Positions 1 to 8,169 of a stretch of 10,826 nt of DNA are shown here, in pieces. Within the stretch, counting starts at the first letter, position 1. Each line of letters begins with the position of its first letter. Where the stretch lies: the NCBI GenBank assembly GCA_017555685.1, contig JAFZFW010000015.1, forward strand, positions 1-10,826, written 5' to 3'. The translations under genes and the position numbers were made by a program. The notes beneath the pieces are model-generated. The model did not search any database, was not told where the DNA came from, and saw only the letters and a program-made list of their open reading frames with translations. The stretch comes from Methanocorpusculum sp. GTDB taxonomy: Archaea; Halobacteriota; Methanomicrobia; Methanomicrobiales; Methanocorpusculaceae.

Positions 1-2662
1 AATCGGAAAGATTGAATTCGGTCTTCTTTCCCCGAAACAGATCCGTGACATGAGTGTCTGTAAGGTCATCTGGCCGGACACCTATGACGACGACGGATTC
101 CCGTACCCGAAGGGATTAATGGACCCGAGCCTTGGTGTCATCGATCCTGGTCTTCGCTGTAATACCTGCGGTCAGAAGCAGGGAGACTGCCCGGGACACT
201 TCGGTCACATTGACCTTGCAAAGCCGGTTATCCACGTCGGATACACCCGTTTAATCAGAAAAATGCTCCGTATCACCTGCCGTGACTGCGGAAGACTTCT
301 CCTCGACAAGGAAGAGATCGAAAAGTTCTCTGCCTTAGAAGACGACCCGTACTCTGCCGAGACCATCGGCGAAAAGGACGTCAAGAAGGAGCGTATCTGT
401 CCGTACTGCGGTGAACAGCAGTACAAGATTAACTTCGAAAAGCCGACCTCCTTTGTTGAAGTCATCTCCGTTGTTGACGAGAACACCGGAAAGACCATCA
501 AGACCGAGCAGAAGTTAACCTCTGCAGACATCCGCGAGCGCTTAGAGCGTATCCCGGACGATGATCTCAGACTCCTTGGAATCGACCCGGACGTAGCACG
601 CCCGGAGTGGGCAGTCTTAACCGTTCTCCCGGTCCCGCCGGTAACGGTCCGCCCGTCCATTATCCTTGAAAACGGTCAGCGCTCTGAAGATGACTTAACC
701 CACAAGCTTGTCGATATCATCAGAATCAACCAGCGCTTCAGAGAAAACCAGGATGCAGGTGCTCCGCAGCTCATTATCGAAGATTTATGGGAACTTCTGC
801 AGTACCACGTAACCACCTACCTCGACAATGAAGTCGCAGGCTGTCCGCCGGCAAGACACCGCTCGGGTCGTCCGCTCAAGACCTTATCCCAGAGATTAAA
901 GGGTAAGGACGGACGTTTCAGAGGATCTCTGTCCGGTAAGCGTGTCAACTTCTCTGCACGTACCGTTATCTCTCCGGATCCGAACCTCTCCGTCGGAGAA
1001 GTCGGTGTCCCGCTCGCTATCGCCAATGAGATGTCTGTCCCGGTCAGAGTTACCAAGCAGAACATCGAAGATATCCGTGCAATGATCAGAATCGGTCCGC
1101 ACAGACCAACCTTACGTGACCCGTGCGGAGCAAACTACGTCAACCGCCCGGACGGCAGAAGAATCAGACTCATCGCCGGTCCGGAAGGAAACTGTGACAC
1201 CGTTGCAGAAATGATCGAGCCTGGATGGAAGATTGACAGACAGCTCCGCGACGGAGATATCGTTCTGTTCAACCGTCAGCCGTCTCTGCACAGAATGTCG
1301 ATTATGTCCCACAGAATCAAGGTCATGAACGGCAGAACATTCCGCTTAAACCCGGCAGTATGTCCTCCGTATAACGCAGACTTTGATGGTGATGAAATGA
1401 ACTTACACGTCCCGCAGACCGAAGAAGCACGTGCAGAAGCAGAGCTCCTCGTCGCGGTTCAGGAGAACATTTTATCCCCGAGATTCGGTGCACCGATTAT
1501 CGGCGGTCTTCACGATCACATCTCCGGTATCTTCATCTTAACCAACCAGACCAAATGGTACACCAAGTCCGAATTCCTGTACCTCTTAAAGTACACCAAG
1601 ATGGACAAGATGCCGGAGCCGGGCAAGATTGTCGACGGTGTTCCGTACTGGAGCAACAAGCAGGCATTCTCCGTGATTCTGCCAAAAGATGTCAGCATGT
1701 TCTACAAGGCAACCTGCTGTCAGAACTGTAACCCGTGTACCAAGGACTCCGAAGCAGGATGTCCGAACGATGCATTCGTCAGAATCGTTGACGGTGAACT
1801 CTTATGCGGTACCATCGACAAGAAATCTGTCGGTGCAATGGATGGAGCAATCTTAAACAGAATCATCCGTCTGCACGGTACCCGCAGAGCACGTGAGTAC
1901 ATTGACGACTTAACCAAGCTGTCCATCCGTGCAATCATGATTAACGGTTTCAGCTACGGTATCAACGACACTGACTTAGGTAAGAACGAACACAAACAGA
2001 TTCGTGATGTCTTAGATCAGGCAGAGTCCGATGCAGCACAGAAGATTTCCATCTTCGAACAGGGACACTTAGAACCGATGCCGGGAAGAACTCCGGAAGA
2101 AACCTTAGAGTTACAGCTCATGAGCCAGCTCGGTAAAGCTCGTGACCGTACTGGTGACATCGCATCCAGACACTTAGGTTTCGAGAACTCCTCTGTGGTT
2201 ATGGCCGTATCCGGTGCCCGTGGTTCCATGCTTAACATGGCACAGATGGCAGGTTGTATCGGTCAGCAGGCAGTTCGTGGTGAGCGTCTGTCCAGAGGTT
2301 ACGAAGACAGAACCCTCCCGCACTTCAGACGCGGAGACAAGGGAGCAGGAGCACACGGTTTCGTCAGAAACTCCTACAAGTCCGGACTTACCCCGACTGA
2401 ATTCTTCTTCCACGCAATCGGAGGTCGAGAAGGTCTTGTCGATACTGCAGTCCGTACTTCTCAGTCCGGTTACCTGCAGCGCCGTATGATTAACGCACTT
2501 CAGGATCTGAAGGTCGCATACGACGGAACTGTCAGAAGCACCGGCGGAAAGATTATCCAGTTCGTCTATGGTGAAGATGGAACCGACCCGGCAAAGTCCG
2601 CATCCGGTCAGCCGGTCGATGTCAAAGGTATTGCCGAGTCTGTCTTAAAGGAGGAGATCTAA
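1..2662 (+). CDS. rpoA1: DNA-directed RNA polymerase subunit A' (Rpo1N), 5' partial
   Basis: Largest-subunit N-terminal half of the archaeal multisubunit RNA polymerase, which holds the catalytic magnesium site. The frame is open from base 2, and codons before the ATG at 50 read [16 protein letters not shown], the conserved beginning of this family, so the true start lies just upstream of the window; 886 residues are visible. Counting from the ATG at 50: a CX2CX6CX2H zinc site at C37/C40/C47/H50, a second zinc site at C77/C80 and C117/C120, the catalytic [10 protein letters not shown] at 442-451 with metal-binding D444, D446 and D448, and the bridge-helix region [17 protein letters not shown] from about 782 to 820. 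The protein ends soon after the bridge helix, the usual archaeal split point, and the trigger loop is in the next gene. One base separates it from rpoA2, so the two are co-transcribed. Leucine TTA codons are unusually frequent. Identification is essentially certain. Confidence 0.99.
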   Translation, partial: IGKIEFGLLSPKQIRDMSVCKVIWPDTYDDDGFPYPKGLMDPSLGVIDPGLRCNTCGQKQGDCPGHFGHIDLAKPVIHVGYTRLIRKMLRITCRDCGRLLLDKEEIEKFSALEDDPYSAETIGEKDVKKERICPYCGEQQYKINFEKPTSFVEVISVVDENTGKTIKTEQKLTSADIRERLERIPDDDLRLLGIDPDVARPEWAVLTVLPVPPVTVRPSIILENGQRSEDDLTHKLVDIIRINQRFRENQDAGAPQLIIEDLWELLQYHVTTYLDNEVAGCPPARHRSGRPLKTLSQRLKGKDGRFRGSLSGKRVNFSARTVISPDPNLSVGEVGVPLAIANEMSVPVRVTKQNIEDIRAMIRIGPHRPTLRDPCGANYVNRPDGRRIRLIAGPEGNCDTVAEMIEPGWKIDRQLRDGDIVLFNRQPSLHRMSIMSHRIKVMNGRTFRLNPAVCPPYNADFDGDEMNLHVPQTEEARAEAELLVAVQENILSPRFGAPIIGGLHDHISGIFILTNQTKWYTKSEFLYLLKYTKMDKMPEPGKIVDGVPYWSNKQAFSVILPKDVSMFYKATCCQNCNPCTKDSEAGCPNDAFVRIVDGELLCGTIDKKSVGAMDGAILNRIIRLHGTRRAREYIDDLTKLSIRAIMINGFSYGINDTDLGKNEHKQIRDVLDQAESDAAQKISIFEQGHLEPMPGRTPEETLELQLMSQLGKARDRTGDIASRHLGFENSSVVMAVSGARGSMLNMAQMAGCIGQQAVRGERLSRGYEDRTLPHFRRGDKGAGAHGFVRNSYKSGLTPTEFFFHAIGGREGLVDTAVRTSQSGYLQRRMINALQDLKVAYDGTVRSTGGKIIQFVYGEDGTDPAKSASGQPVDVKGIAESVLKEEI
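2648..2656 (+). promoter_or_regulatory. Shine-Dalgarno site for rpoA2
   Basis: AAGGAGGAG lies inside the last codons of rpoA1, with its GGAGG core (2650-2654) about 9 bases before the rpoA2 ATG at 2664. It is the only strong anti-16S match I see before any start codon in this window. It supports the ATG at 2664 and suggests translation of A'' is initiated in coupling with termination of A', which would help equal synthesis of the two halves (inference). Confidence 0.85.
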
Positions 2663-2663
2663 G

Positions 2664-4118
2664 ATGGCAAAGAAGTCTTTAGAGGAGATTGTCAACGCAA
2701 CGCTCGAAGAGGCACCGGTTGTTGAAGAGCCGGTCCTCGAAGAGACTGCTGAAGCTGTTGAGGCTCCGGAAAAGAAAACCCGTTCCAAGAAGGCAAAGAA
2801 GGAAGAGGAAGTTGAGCTTTCCCCGGTTGCAAAGGAGCTCGTTTCCTGGAACATTCCAAAAACCCTCTTTGAACTGGTAAGAAAGTGGGCAGAGGCAAAG
2901 AACGAGGAAGAACTCGCAGAGCTTGACTTAGAGCACTTCCACAAGAGAATCCAGCGTTTAATCGACGAGAAAATGCCGGTTTCCACCACCACTGACCTGG
3001 TAAAGATTCTGATCTCCAAGTATGATGCAGGAAAGCCTGTCTCCGATGAACACTTCGAGGAGATTCTTACCCGTATCAACCGTGAGTTCGAGATGACCCG
3101 TGTCCAGCCGTGTGAGGCAGTAGGTATCAACGCAGCCCACTCCATCGGTGAACCGGGTACTCAGATGACCATGCGTACTTTCCACTTCGCGGGTGTCGCT
3201 GAAATTAACGTTACTCTCGGTCTGCCACGTCTTATCGAGATTATGGACGCAAGAAAAGAGCCGTCCACTCCGACTATGACCATCTTCCTCGACGAAGAGT
3301 TCCGCGAGAGCCGTGACAAGGCACGTGAAGTCTCCTGGAAGATTGAAGCAGCACCGCTTCACGAATTCGGTGATATCGAGACCGATATCGCAGAGATGTG
3401 TGTCATTGTTCAGGTCAACAAGGATGTCTGTAAGAAGAGAAAGATTGCATTATCCGAAGTTCTTGCAAAGGCTCCGCAGAAGATCCGCGACAAACGCCAC
3501 TACCGTGAGTTCGAAGTCGAGACCGACGAGGTCGAAGGTATCTTAAAGTTCATCCCGAAGAATGAAGATTCCTACCAGAACCTGTTCCAGCTCGCAGAGC
3601 ACGTCAGACAGGTTATCGTTCAGGGTATCGACGACATCCGCCGTGTTGTGGTCAGAAAAGAGAATGACGAGTACATTCTCCACACGGAAGGCTCCAACTT
3701 AAAAGACGTCTTCGAAATCGATGGTGTCGACTGTAAGAGAACCAAGACCAACAACATTGCAGAAATCGCATCCACTCTTGGTATCGAGGCAGCACGTGCC
3801 GCAACCATCGACGAAGCATACGCAACCTTAAAAGAACAGGGTATCAGCGTTGACCGCAGACACATCATGTTAGTTGCAGACATTATGTGTATGGACGGTG
3901 AAGTCAAGCAGATTGGTCGTCATGGTATCGCAGGAGAGAAAGAATCGGTTCTTTCCCGTGCAAGTTTCGAAGTTACTGTCAACCACTTACTCGATGCAGC
4001 AATTGCTCACGAGTTCGACGAGCTCTCCGGTGTTACCGAGAACGTTATCGTCGGTCAGCCGATCCAGCTCGGTACTGGTGACGTTAAGCTGATGGTGAGA
4101 AGAGTTCCACCACAGTAA
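2664..4118 (+). CDS. rpoA2: DNA-directed RNA polymerase subunit A'' (Rpo1C) with extended N-terminus
   Basis: C-terminal half of the archaeal largest RNA polymerase subunit; it supplies the trigger loop that closes over the incoming NTP, plus parts of the jaw and clamp. The trigger-loop block begins at V147 ([18 protein letters not shown]) and continues with [12 protein letters not shown] at 166-177, including the catalytic-type H174, followed by [19 protein letters not shown]. The C-terminus carries the typical [22 protein letters not shown] block and ends near [20 protein letters not shown] sequence. At 484 residues it is longer than the roughly 390 common for archaeal A''. The excess is N-terminal: residues 1-36 are rich in Glu, Ala and Val, 37-49 are Lys/Glu-rich, and 58-145 look helical and charged. 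The start is supported by a strong Shine-Dalgarno site. H159 stands where most archaeal and eukaryotic subunits have Gln (AAQSIGEP). It is the last gene of the operon here, followed at once by an oligo-T tract. Confidence 0.97.
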   Translation: MAKKSLEEIVNATLEEAPVVEEPVLEETAEAVEAPEKKTRSKKAKKEEEVELSPVAKELVSWNIPKTLFELVRKWAEAKNEEELAELDLEHFHKRIQRLIDEKMPVSTTTDLVKILISKYDAGKPVSDEHFEEILTRINREFEMTRVQPCEAVGINAAHSIGEPGTQMTMRTFHFAGVAEINVTLGLPRLIEIMDARKEPSTPTMTIFLDEEFRESRDKAREVSWKIEAAPLHEFGDIETDIAEMCVIVQVNKDVCKKRKIALSEVLAKAPQKIRDKRHYREFEVETDEVEGILKFIPKNEDSYQNLFQLAEHVRQVIVQGIDDIRRVVVRKENDEYILHTEGSNLKDVFEIDGVDCKRTKTNNIAEIASTLGIEAARAATIDEAYATLKEQGISVDRRHIMLVADIMCMDGEVKQIGRHGIAGEKESVLSRASFEVTVNHLLDAAIAHEFDELSGVTENVIVGQPIQLGTGDVKLMVRRVPPQ

Positions 4119-4121
4119 TCC

Positions 4122-4128
4122 TTTTTTT
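4122..4128 (+). terminator. oligo-T terminator after rpoA2
   Basis: A run of seven T begins 4 bases after the rpoA2 stop codon. Archaeal RNA polymerase terminates at such T tracts without needing a hairpin. It marks the end of the polymerase operon, consistent with the next gene lying on the opposite strand. Confidence 0.7.
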
Positions 4129-4148
4129 AATTCTGAAAAGAGCGTGTG

Positions 4149-4173
4149 CTGTTTTCCCGTGTTCGAAAAACAG
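4149..4173. repeat. inverted repeat between convergent genes
   Basis: CTGTTTT (4149-4155) and AAAACAG (4167-4173) are perfect inverted copies separated by 11 bases. They sit between the convergent rpoA2 and sulfite-reductase-like genes, where a small hairpin could back up termination on either strand. The stem is only 7 pairs and A/T-heavy, so it may be chance. Confidence 0.35.
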
Positions 4174-4240
4174 GGGATGATTTTATTATGGAAGGATTCT
4201 TCCGTTGTTTGTAATCGGAACCACGTTTAACGGGAGCGTG

Positions 4241-4250
4241 AAAAAAGAAA
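4241..4250 (-). terminator. oligo-T terminator after the sulfite-reductase-like gene
   Basis: On the minus strand the sequence reads TTTCTTTTTT about 10 bases after the stop codon of the gene ending at 4261. This is a typical archaeal T-rich termination tract and faces the one after rpoA2. Confidence 0.65.
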
Positions 4251-4260
4251 TAGGGTGTGT

Positions 4261-5187
4261 TTATCTCAGAGCAAATGCGTGCGTCGGCTTGTAGCCTTCG
4301 ATTCCAAGCGGCTCTAAGCTCTTCATAACACGCTCACGGAACTCTGCAAACTCCTCATCAGTCAGCTGCTCAGGGAGCATCTTATCGGATGCAATACTGC
4401 GGTAAATCCAGTAGATAATCTTTTCTACAACTGCAACAACATCCTCTTCTGACTTTGCAATGAAGAAAGTTCTGCCAATCTTCGGGTGACGGCCGCGCTT
4501 ACCGCCTAAGGTGATTAAATACCGCGGCTCATCGAAGTTGATATACTGATACGGACAGGCGTGCACACAGAAACCGCACAGCATACAGTGGCTGTTGTCC
4601 ATCTGCAGTTTACCGTTTACGATGTGGATTGCATTCTCACGGCAGTAGTATGCGCAGGTACTGCATCCGGTACAAAGACCCATATTACGAATCGGTTTGC
4701 GAAGACCGGTGATACCAATCTCGTTTAAGCGTTCACTGGTACAGCCGTTAGGACATGCAGAGATAGCGATTCTTACCTTAACCGGCATCTCGCGTCCGAA
4801 GAACTTCTCATCCAGCTTCTTTGCCAGAGACAGAGAATCAATTACTGCATACTTACAGTTCTGTGTACCAAGACATGAGGTAATATTGACAACCTCATCA
4901 CGCTCTGCACCGACTGGAGTGCCATTCTTCTCCAGAGACTTTGCCATCTTCTCTAAGTCTTCATGTTTTACATGCAGCAGTTCGACGGTCTGGCGGGTAG
5001 TGCAGTGAACCTGTTCGACACCGAATTTTCGGGCAATACGGGCAATGCCTGACATCTGATCAGGAGTCAGCATGCCGGCCGGAGTCCGCAGACGGACAAT
5101 GTAGAAGTCCGGATCTACCTCAGGAATAATGCCTCCCTTGAGATAGGTCTCGGATTTCTCATGGTTACTTGGTCTTCTTCTTGCCAT
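4261..5187 (-). CDS. siroheme sulfite/nitrite reductase-like protein (Dsr-LP type)
   Basis: Cytoplasmic siroheme-[4Fe-4S] oxidoreductase related to dissimilatory sulfite reductase subunits (COG2221-like). The N-terminal half-domain has the RLRTPAGMLTPDQM block and TTRQ near residue 65. The siroheme-cluster ligands are C105 and C111 (CX5C) and C145 and C149 (CX3C). A ferredoxin module with two [4Fe-4S] sites follows: C172/C175/C178/C182 and C201/C204/C207/C211. The GRHPKIG block near 233-239 ends the reductase fold. At 308 residues it is a small single-chain form, lacking the flavin/F420-binding half of the F420-dependent enzyme Fsr. Such Dsr-like proteins are common in methanogens, with substrate mostly unproven; sulfite or nitrite reduction is the best guess. 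It lies 58 bp downstream of cofD on the same strand, but an oligo-T tract separates them, so it may have its own promoter. No clear Shine-Dalgarno precedes the ATG at 5187. Confidence 0.88.
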   Translation of the reverse strand: MARRRPSNHEKSETYLKGGIIPEVDPDFYIVRLRTPAGMLTPDQMSGIARIARKFGVEQVHCTTRQTVELLHVKHEDLEKMAKSLEKNGTPVGAERDEVVNITSCLGTQNCKYAVIDSLSLAKKLDEKFFGREMPVKVRIAISACPNGCTSERLNEIGITGLRKPIRNMGLCTGCSTCAYYCRENAIHIVNGKLQMDNSHCMLCGFCVHACPYQYINFDEPRYLITLGGKRGRHPKIGRTFFIAKSEEDVVAVVEKIIYWIYRSIASDKMLPEQLTDEEFAEFRERVMKSLEPLGIEGYKPTHAFALR

Positions 5188-5237
5188 TGCTGGAATAATG
5201 TTTGTCCGATTTCTCTAAATAATCTTCGTGTCAGGGC

Positions 5238-5243
5238 AAAAAA
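5238..5243 (-). terminator. oligo-T tract after cofD
   Basis: Six T on the minus strand begin 2 bases after the cofD stop codon. This could end most cofD transcripts, or be read through into the sulfite-reductase-like gene 58 bp downstream. It is short, so efficiency is uncertain. Confidence 0.45.
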
Positions 5244-5245
5244 GA

Positions 5246-6163
5246 TTATCTCCGGATCTCCGGCATGAAGGATAAGATATCCCATGCCAGGGATTCGGCT
5301 TTTTTGAGGTTTGTCATCATAGTGTCGAGTCTGACCGAGCCTTCCACCTCAACGGTGTCTTTGATGTCCTGTACAAAGAGGTCAACTGCATCTCCGTAGA
5401 CTTTGCGGGTTCCGGCTGAGTTCGGTTCATATCCCCACGCTGTCATAAGGGCTGCTGCCGGTCCGCTTACCGGGCGGTTTCCAATGAACGGGCTGACTGC
5501 GGCAACAAACTTGTCGGCAAGTGCTTCCCGCACACCGCCGCATTCGAGGATTGGTCCGATGCTGGTTACCGGGTTTGACGGGCCGATGATGATGCCGTCA
5601 CTTTCCTCTATTGCAGAGATGACTGCTTCGGATGCCATCAGCGGGTTTCCGTCTGCGGTTACTCTGCGGATACCGGTGATTGGCACATTTCCGCGCTTTC
5701 CAACCCAGTATTCCTGATAGTGCATGAGGCTTCCGTCTTCGGTTACCACATAGGAGGTGACTTCCTGATCGGACATCGGCAGAACCTTTGCGGAGATGCC
5801 GTAGCCGTCGCAGATCTTCTGCGTGGCCTCAGTTAAGGTCATGCCTGACTGCATAAAGGAGGTGCGGGCAATGTTGGTTGCCCGGTCACGTTCGCCAAGC
5901 GGCAGAGGCTCTTTGTAGCCGATTTTCTCCATGGCATGGTAGGTATCCAGAGTATCCCCTTTGATTCCCCACCAGGTATCGGTGTTTAAGATTCCGGCAA
6001 AGAGATAGGTCACGGTATCCACATCCGGAGATACATAGTGTCCTGACATATGCAGGTCTTCGGCGGTATTGACGACAATCGTTAACTCATTGTCCCGCAG
6101 AATCTGGCGAAGACCGCGGATAAGTTTCGGCGTTCCCGTTCCGCCGGAGAAAACAGTTATCAT
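5246..6163 (-). CDS. cofD: 2-phospho-L-lactate transferase (coenzyme F420 biosynthesis)
   Basis: CofD transfers a phospholactyl-type group from its guanylylated form (or the phosphoenolpyruvyl equivalent in some organisms) to the deazaflavin Fo, giving F420-0. F420 is the central hydride carrier of methanogenesis, and the enzyme is cytosolic. Family hallmarks are visible: SGGTGTPKL at 6-14 (nucleotide-binding loop at the very N-terminus), NTAED at 32-36, SPDVDTV at 45-51, GERDRAT at 90-96, LPMSD at 128-132 and GPSNPVTSIGPIL at 194-206, followed by the AVSPFIGNRPVSGPA region. The 305-residue length is normal for the family. The ATG at 6163 is chosen because the conserved glycine loop begins six residues later and a TATA-like box sits about 25 bases upstream, which fits a leaderless mRNA. 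The sulfite-reductase-like gene is directly downstream. Identification is very secure. Confidence 0.97.
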   Translation of the reverse strand: MITVFSGGTGTPKLIRGLRQILRDNELTIVVNTAEDLHMSGHYVSPDVDTVTYLFAGILNTDTWWGIKGDTLDTYHAMEKIGYKEPLPLGERDRATNIARTSFMQSGMTLTEATQKICDGYGISAKVLPMSDQEVTSYVVTEDGSLMHYQEYWVGKRGNVPITGIRRVTADGNPLMASEAVISAIEESDGIIIGPSNPVTSIGPILECGGVREALADKFVAAVSPFIGNRPVSGPAAALMTAWGYEPNSAGTRKVYGDAVDLFVQDIKDTVEVEGSVRLDTMMTNLKKAESLAWDILSFMPEIRR

Positions 6164-6182
6164 ACAATGATGTTGGCGGCAG

Positions 6183-6194
6183 ATAATATGTATG
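6183..6194 (-). promoter_or_regulatory. TATA-box promoter of cofD
   Basis: The minus strand reads CATACATATTA here, centred about 25 bases before the cofD ATG, with no Shine-Dalgarno between. That spacing matches an archaeal TATA box for a transcript starting at or next to the start codon (leaderless). Confidence 0.6.
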
Positions 6195-6213
6195 TTGCGT
6201 TTTTAGGGGTTAG

Positions 6214-6220
6214 AAAAAAA
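6214..6220 (-). terminator. oligo-T terminator after the helicase gene
   Basis: Seven consecutive T on the minus strand lie 8 bases beyond the helicase stop codon and just before the cofD promoter, separating the two transcription units. Confidence 0.65.
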
Positions 6221-6228
6221 GAAGGGGT

Positions 6229-8124
6229 TTAGTCGTAGAAGTTGTGTGCCGGCTCACGGTTCTCGCGACGGAAGTTTCTTCTGTCTCCTCCACGTCTGTC
6301 TCCGCGGTCCCCGCCTCTTCTGTCGCCGTCTCTTCTGTAGTTGTTTCCACCCTTGTTTCCGTAGCTTCCACGGTTGTTATTGTAGGATTTGCGCTCTCTA
6401 AATCCTCCGCGGTCGCCTCCACGGTCTCCTCCTCTTCTGTCACGGCGGAAGTCGTTTCCGTCACGCTCCGGTCTTGGCGTGGCGATAGAAATCTGGAGTT
6501 CCTTTCCGCGGATAGTGGCTCCTCCCATAACCTCTGCAACATGGTCTGCGTGTTCGAGCGGAACTTCAACAAAGGAGTAGTTGCTGTAGAGATCGATTCT
6601 GCCGATGGCAGAGCCCGGGATGTCGCACTCGCCTGCGAATGCACCGACGATGTCTTTTGGACGAATCTGCTGGTTCTTACCAAGAGTGATACGGAATCTG
6701 ACCATTCCAGGCTCTGCTCCGCAGTTCTCATAGGTTCCTTCCTCAACCTCGCCCTTGAACGGAACCGGTTCTGCTCTTGGCTGGAGTTCGACAATCTCCT
6801 CGCTCATGGAGGTCTTGCCGTCTTCTAAGTGCATCTTTAAGAGTGCTGCTGCCACTTCAATGCTGGTGACTTCCTGCTCCTCGGTCTCGGTTTCTAAGAG
6901 CTGCTCGACGAGCGGTAAGTAGATTTCGAGCTCTCCTGCCTTCATGACATCTCTTACTTTGTCTAAGAAGAGCTGCTGCTTCATCTCGGCAACGTCATCT
7001 AAGGATGGAATCGGGGTCTTTGCAATCTTAATCTTTGCATAGCGCTGGATGTCGCGGAGCTTGTAAATCTCACGCGGAGCAACGAAGGTGACAGACTTTC
7101 CGGTTCTGCCGGCACGGCCGGTTCTGCCGATTCTGTGCACATAGTACTCGACATCCTGCGGGACATCGTAGTTGAAGACGATATCAACATCATCGACATC
7201 AATTCCGCGGGCAGCGACATCGGTGGCGATAAGGACATCGATAGATCCTGCTCTGAAGCGTGCCATGACACGGTCGCGCTGAATCTGCTTCATGTCTCCG
7301 TGGAGAGCTTCGACGAAGTATCCGCGTGCCTGCATGCGGGACATTAAGTCGTCGACGGTTCTCTTGGTGTTACAGAAGACGATTGCAAGCTCCGGGTTGT
7401 TCATGTCGAGCATACGGCAGAGTGCTTCTAACTTGTCGCGCTCACGGACTTCAATATAGGTCTGTTCAATCTGCGGGACAGTGAGCTCACGGCGGGTAAT
7501 CTTGACAAAGACCGGATCCTTCTGGAATCTCTTGGTGATGTCTAAGATTGGTCCCGGCATGGTTGCAGAGAACAGAATGGTCTGACGGTCGTCAGAGGTC
7601 TCGTGGAAGATTGCCTCGATGTCCTCACGGAATCCCATGTCGAGCATCTGGTCTGCTTCGTCGAGGACGAACATCGATACATCGTCTAAGTGGAGCGTGC
7701 CGCGGTTGATGTGGTCGATAACTCTTCCCGGAGTTCCGATAACAACCTGAACCGGTCCACGAAGGGCACGGAGCTGACGGTCAATCGGCTGTCCTCCATA
7801 GATTGGAACGACGTTTAAGCCGTTCTTGTATTTCATTAAACGGGAGAATTCCTCTGCCGTCTGGATAGTAAGTTCTCGGGTTGGAGACAGAACGATAGCC
7901 TGGACGTTCTTGTTCTCCGGATTGAGTTTTTCAATAATTGGAATCCCAAAGGCTGCAGTTTTTCCCGTTCCCGTCTGCGCCTGACCGGTTACATCATTCC
8001 CCTCAAGAATCTGCGGTATAGCCATTACCTGAATTGGTGTCGGCTCTTCAAATCCCATGTCGCTGATTGCCTGAAGAACATCTTCAGAAATCGCGAATTC
8101 CGCGAATGTTTTCGTTTCCTCCAT
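6229..8124 (-). CDS. deaD: DEAD-box RNA helicase, DeaD/CsdA-like, with DbpA RNA-binding domain and RGG tail
   Basis: ATP-dependent RNA helicase of 631 residues, likely acting on rRNA/ribosome assembly or mRNA structure, with cold-stress function known for relatives. All core motifs are intact: Q motif (F7 to Q32), motif I AQTGTGKT 49-56, PTREL 81-85, TPGR 131-134, DEAD 155-158, SAT 186-188, IVFCNT 248-253, ATDVAARGID 300-309 and HRIGRTGR 330-337. A helical linker (about 375-450) leads to a DbpA-type RNA-binding domain (about 474-549, VRFRITLGKNQQI to ELQISIA). Residues 553-631 form an Arg/Gly/Asp/Asn-rich tail with repeated RRGGDRG units, expected to be disordered and RNA-binding. This order matches bacterial CsdA/DeaD more than minimal archaeal helicases, suggesting an old acquisition (inference). 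The ATG at 8124 fits the family start (METKxF-like). There is no Shine-Dalgarno. It lies 45 bp downstream of the membrane-protein gene and is followed by a T tract. The subfamily symbol is less sure than the family. Confidence 0.95.
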   Translation of the reverse strand: MEETKTFAEFAISEDVLQAISDMGFEEPTPIQVMAIPQILEGNDVTGQAQTGTGKTAAFGIPIIEKLNPENKNVQAIVLSPTRELTIQTAEEFSRLMKYKNGLNVVPIYGGQPIDRQLRALRGPVQVVIGTPGRVIDHINRGTLHLDDVSMFVLDEADQMLDMGFREDIEAIFHETSDDRQTILFSATMPGPILDITKRFQKDPVFVKITRRELTVPQIEQTYIEVRERDKLEALCRMLDMNNPELAIVFCNTKRTVDDLMSRMQARGYFVEALHGDMKQIQRDRVMARFRAGSIDVLIATDVAARGIDVDDVDIVFNYDVPQDVEYYVHRIGRTGRAGRTGKSVTFVAPREIYKLRDIQRYAKIKIAKTPIPSLDDVAEMKQQLFLDKVRDVMKAGELEIYLPLVEQLLETETEEQEVTSIEVAAALLKMHLEDGKTSMSEEIVELQPRAEPVPFKGEVEEGTYENCGAEPGMVRFRITLGKNQQIRPKDIVGAFAGECDIPGSAIGRIDLYSNYSFVEVPLEHADHVAEVMGGATIRGKELQISIATPRPERDGNDFRRDRRGGDRGGDRGGFRERKSYNNNRGSYGNKGGNNYRRDGDRRGGDRGDRRGGDRRNFRRENREPAHNFYD

Positions 8125-8127
8125 ATT

Positions 8128-8158
8128 GTATTATATATGCGACGTATTAGGATATAGT
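8128..8158 (-). promoter_or_regulatory. AT-rich promoter region of the helicase gene
   Basis: Two TATA-like stretches precede the helicase ATG at 8124: AACTATATCC centred about 29 bases upstream and CATATATAATAC only about 10 bases upstream. The distal one has the right spacing for a leaderless transcript; the proximal one would place initiation inside the gene. This suggests the helicase can be transcribed independently of the gene 45 bp upstream. Confidence 0.5.
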
Positions 8159-8169
8159 TTGAACGGGTA

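Noticed and set aside
4188..4214. Tiny + strand frame (8 codons from ATG) between rpoA2 and the sulfite-reductase-like gene
   Set aside because: Too short, no ribosome site, and located in a terminator region.
6210..6794. A second minus-strand frame giving a Thr/Glu-rich protein
   Set aside because: It is a shifted reading of the same helicase codons; the helicase frame has complete, ordered family motifs.
6244..6828. A 194-codon open frame on the + strand opposite the helicase C-terminus, rich in Ser/Val/Thr
   Set aside because: It is the complement of the RGG tail and RNA-binding domain codons; the low-complexity product is an artefact of the repeated Arg/Gly codons on the other strand.
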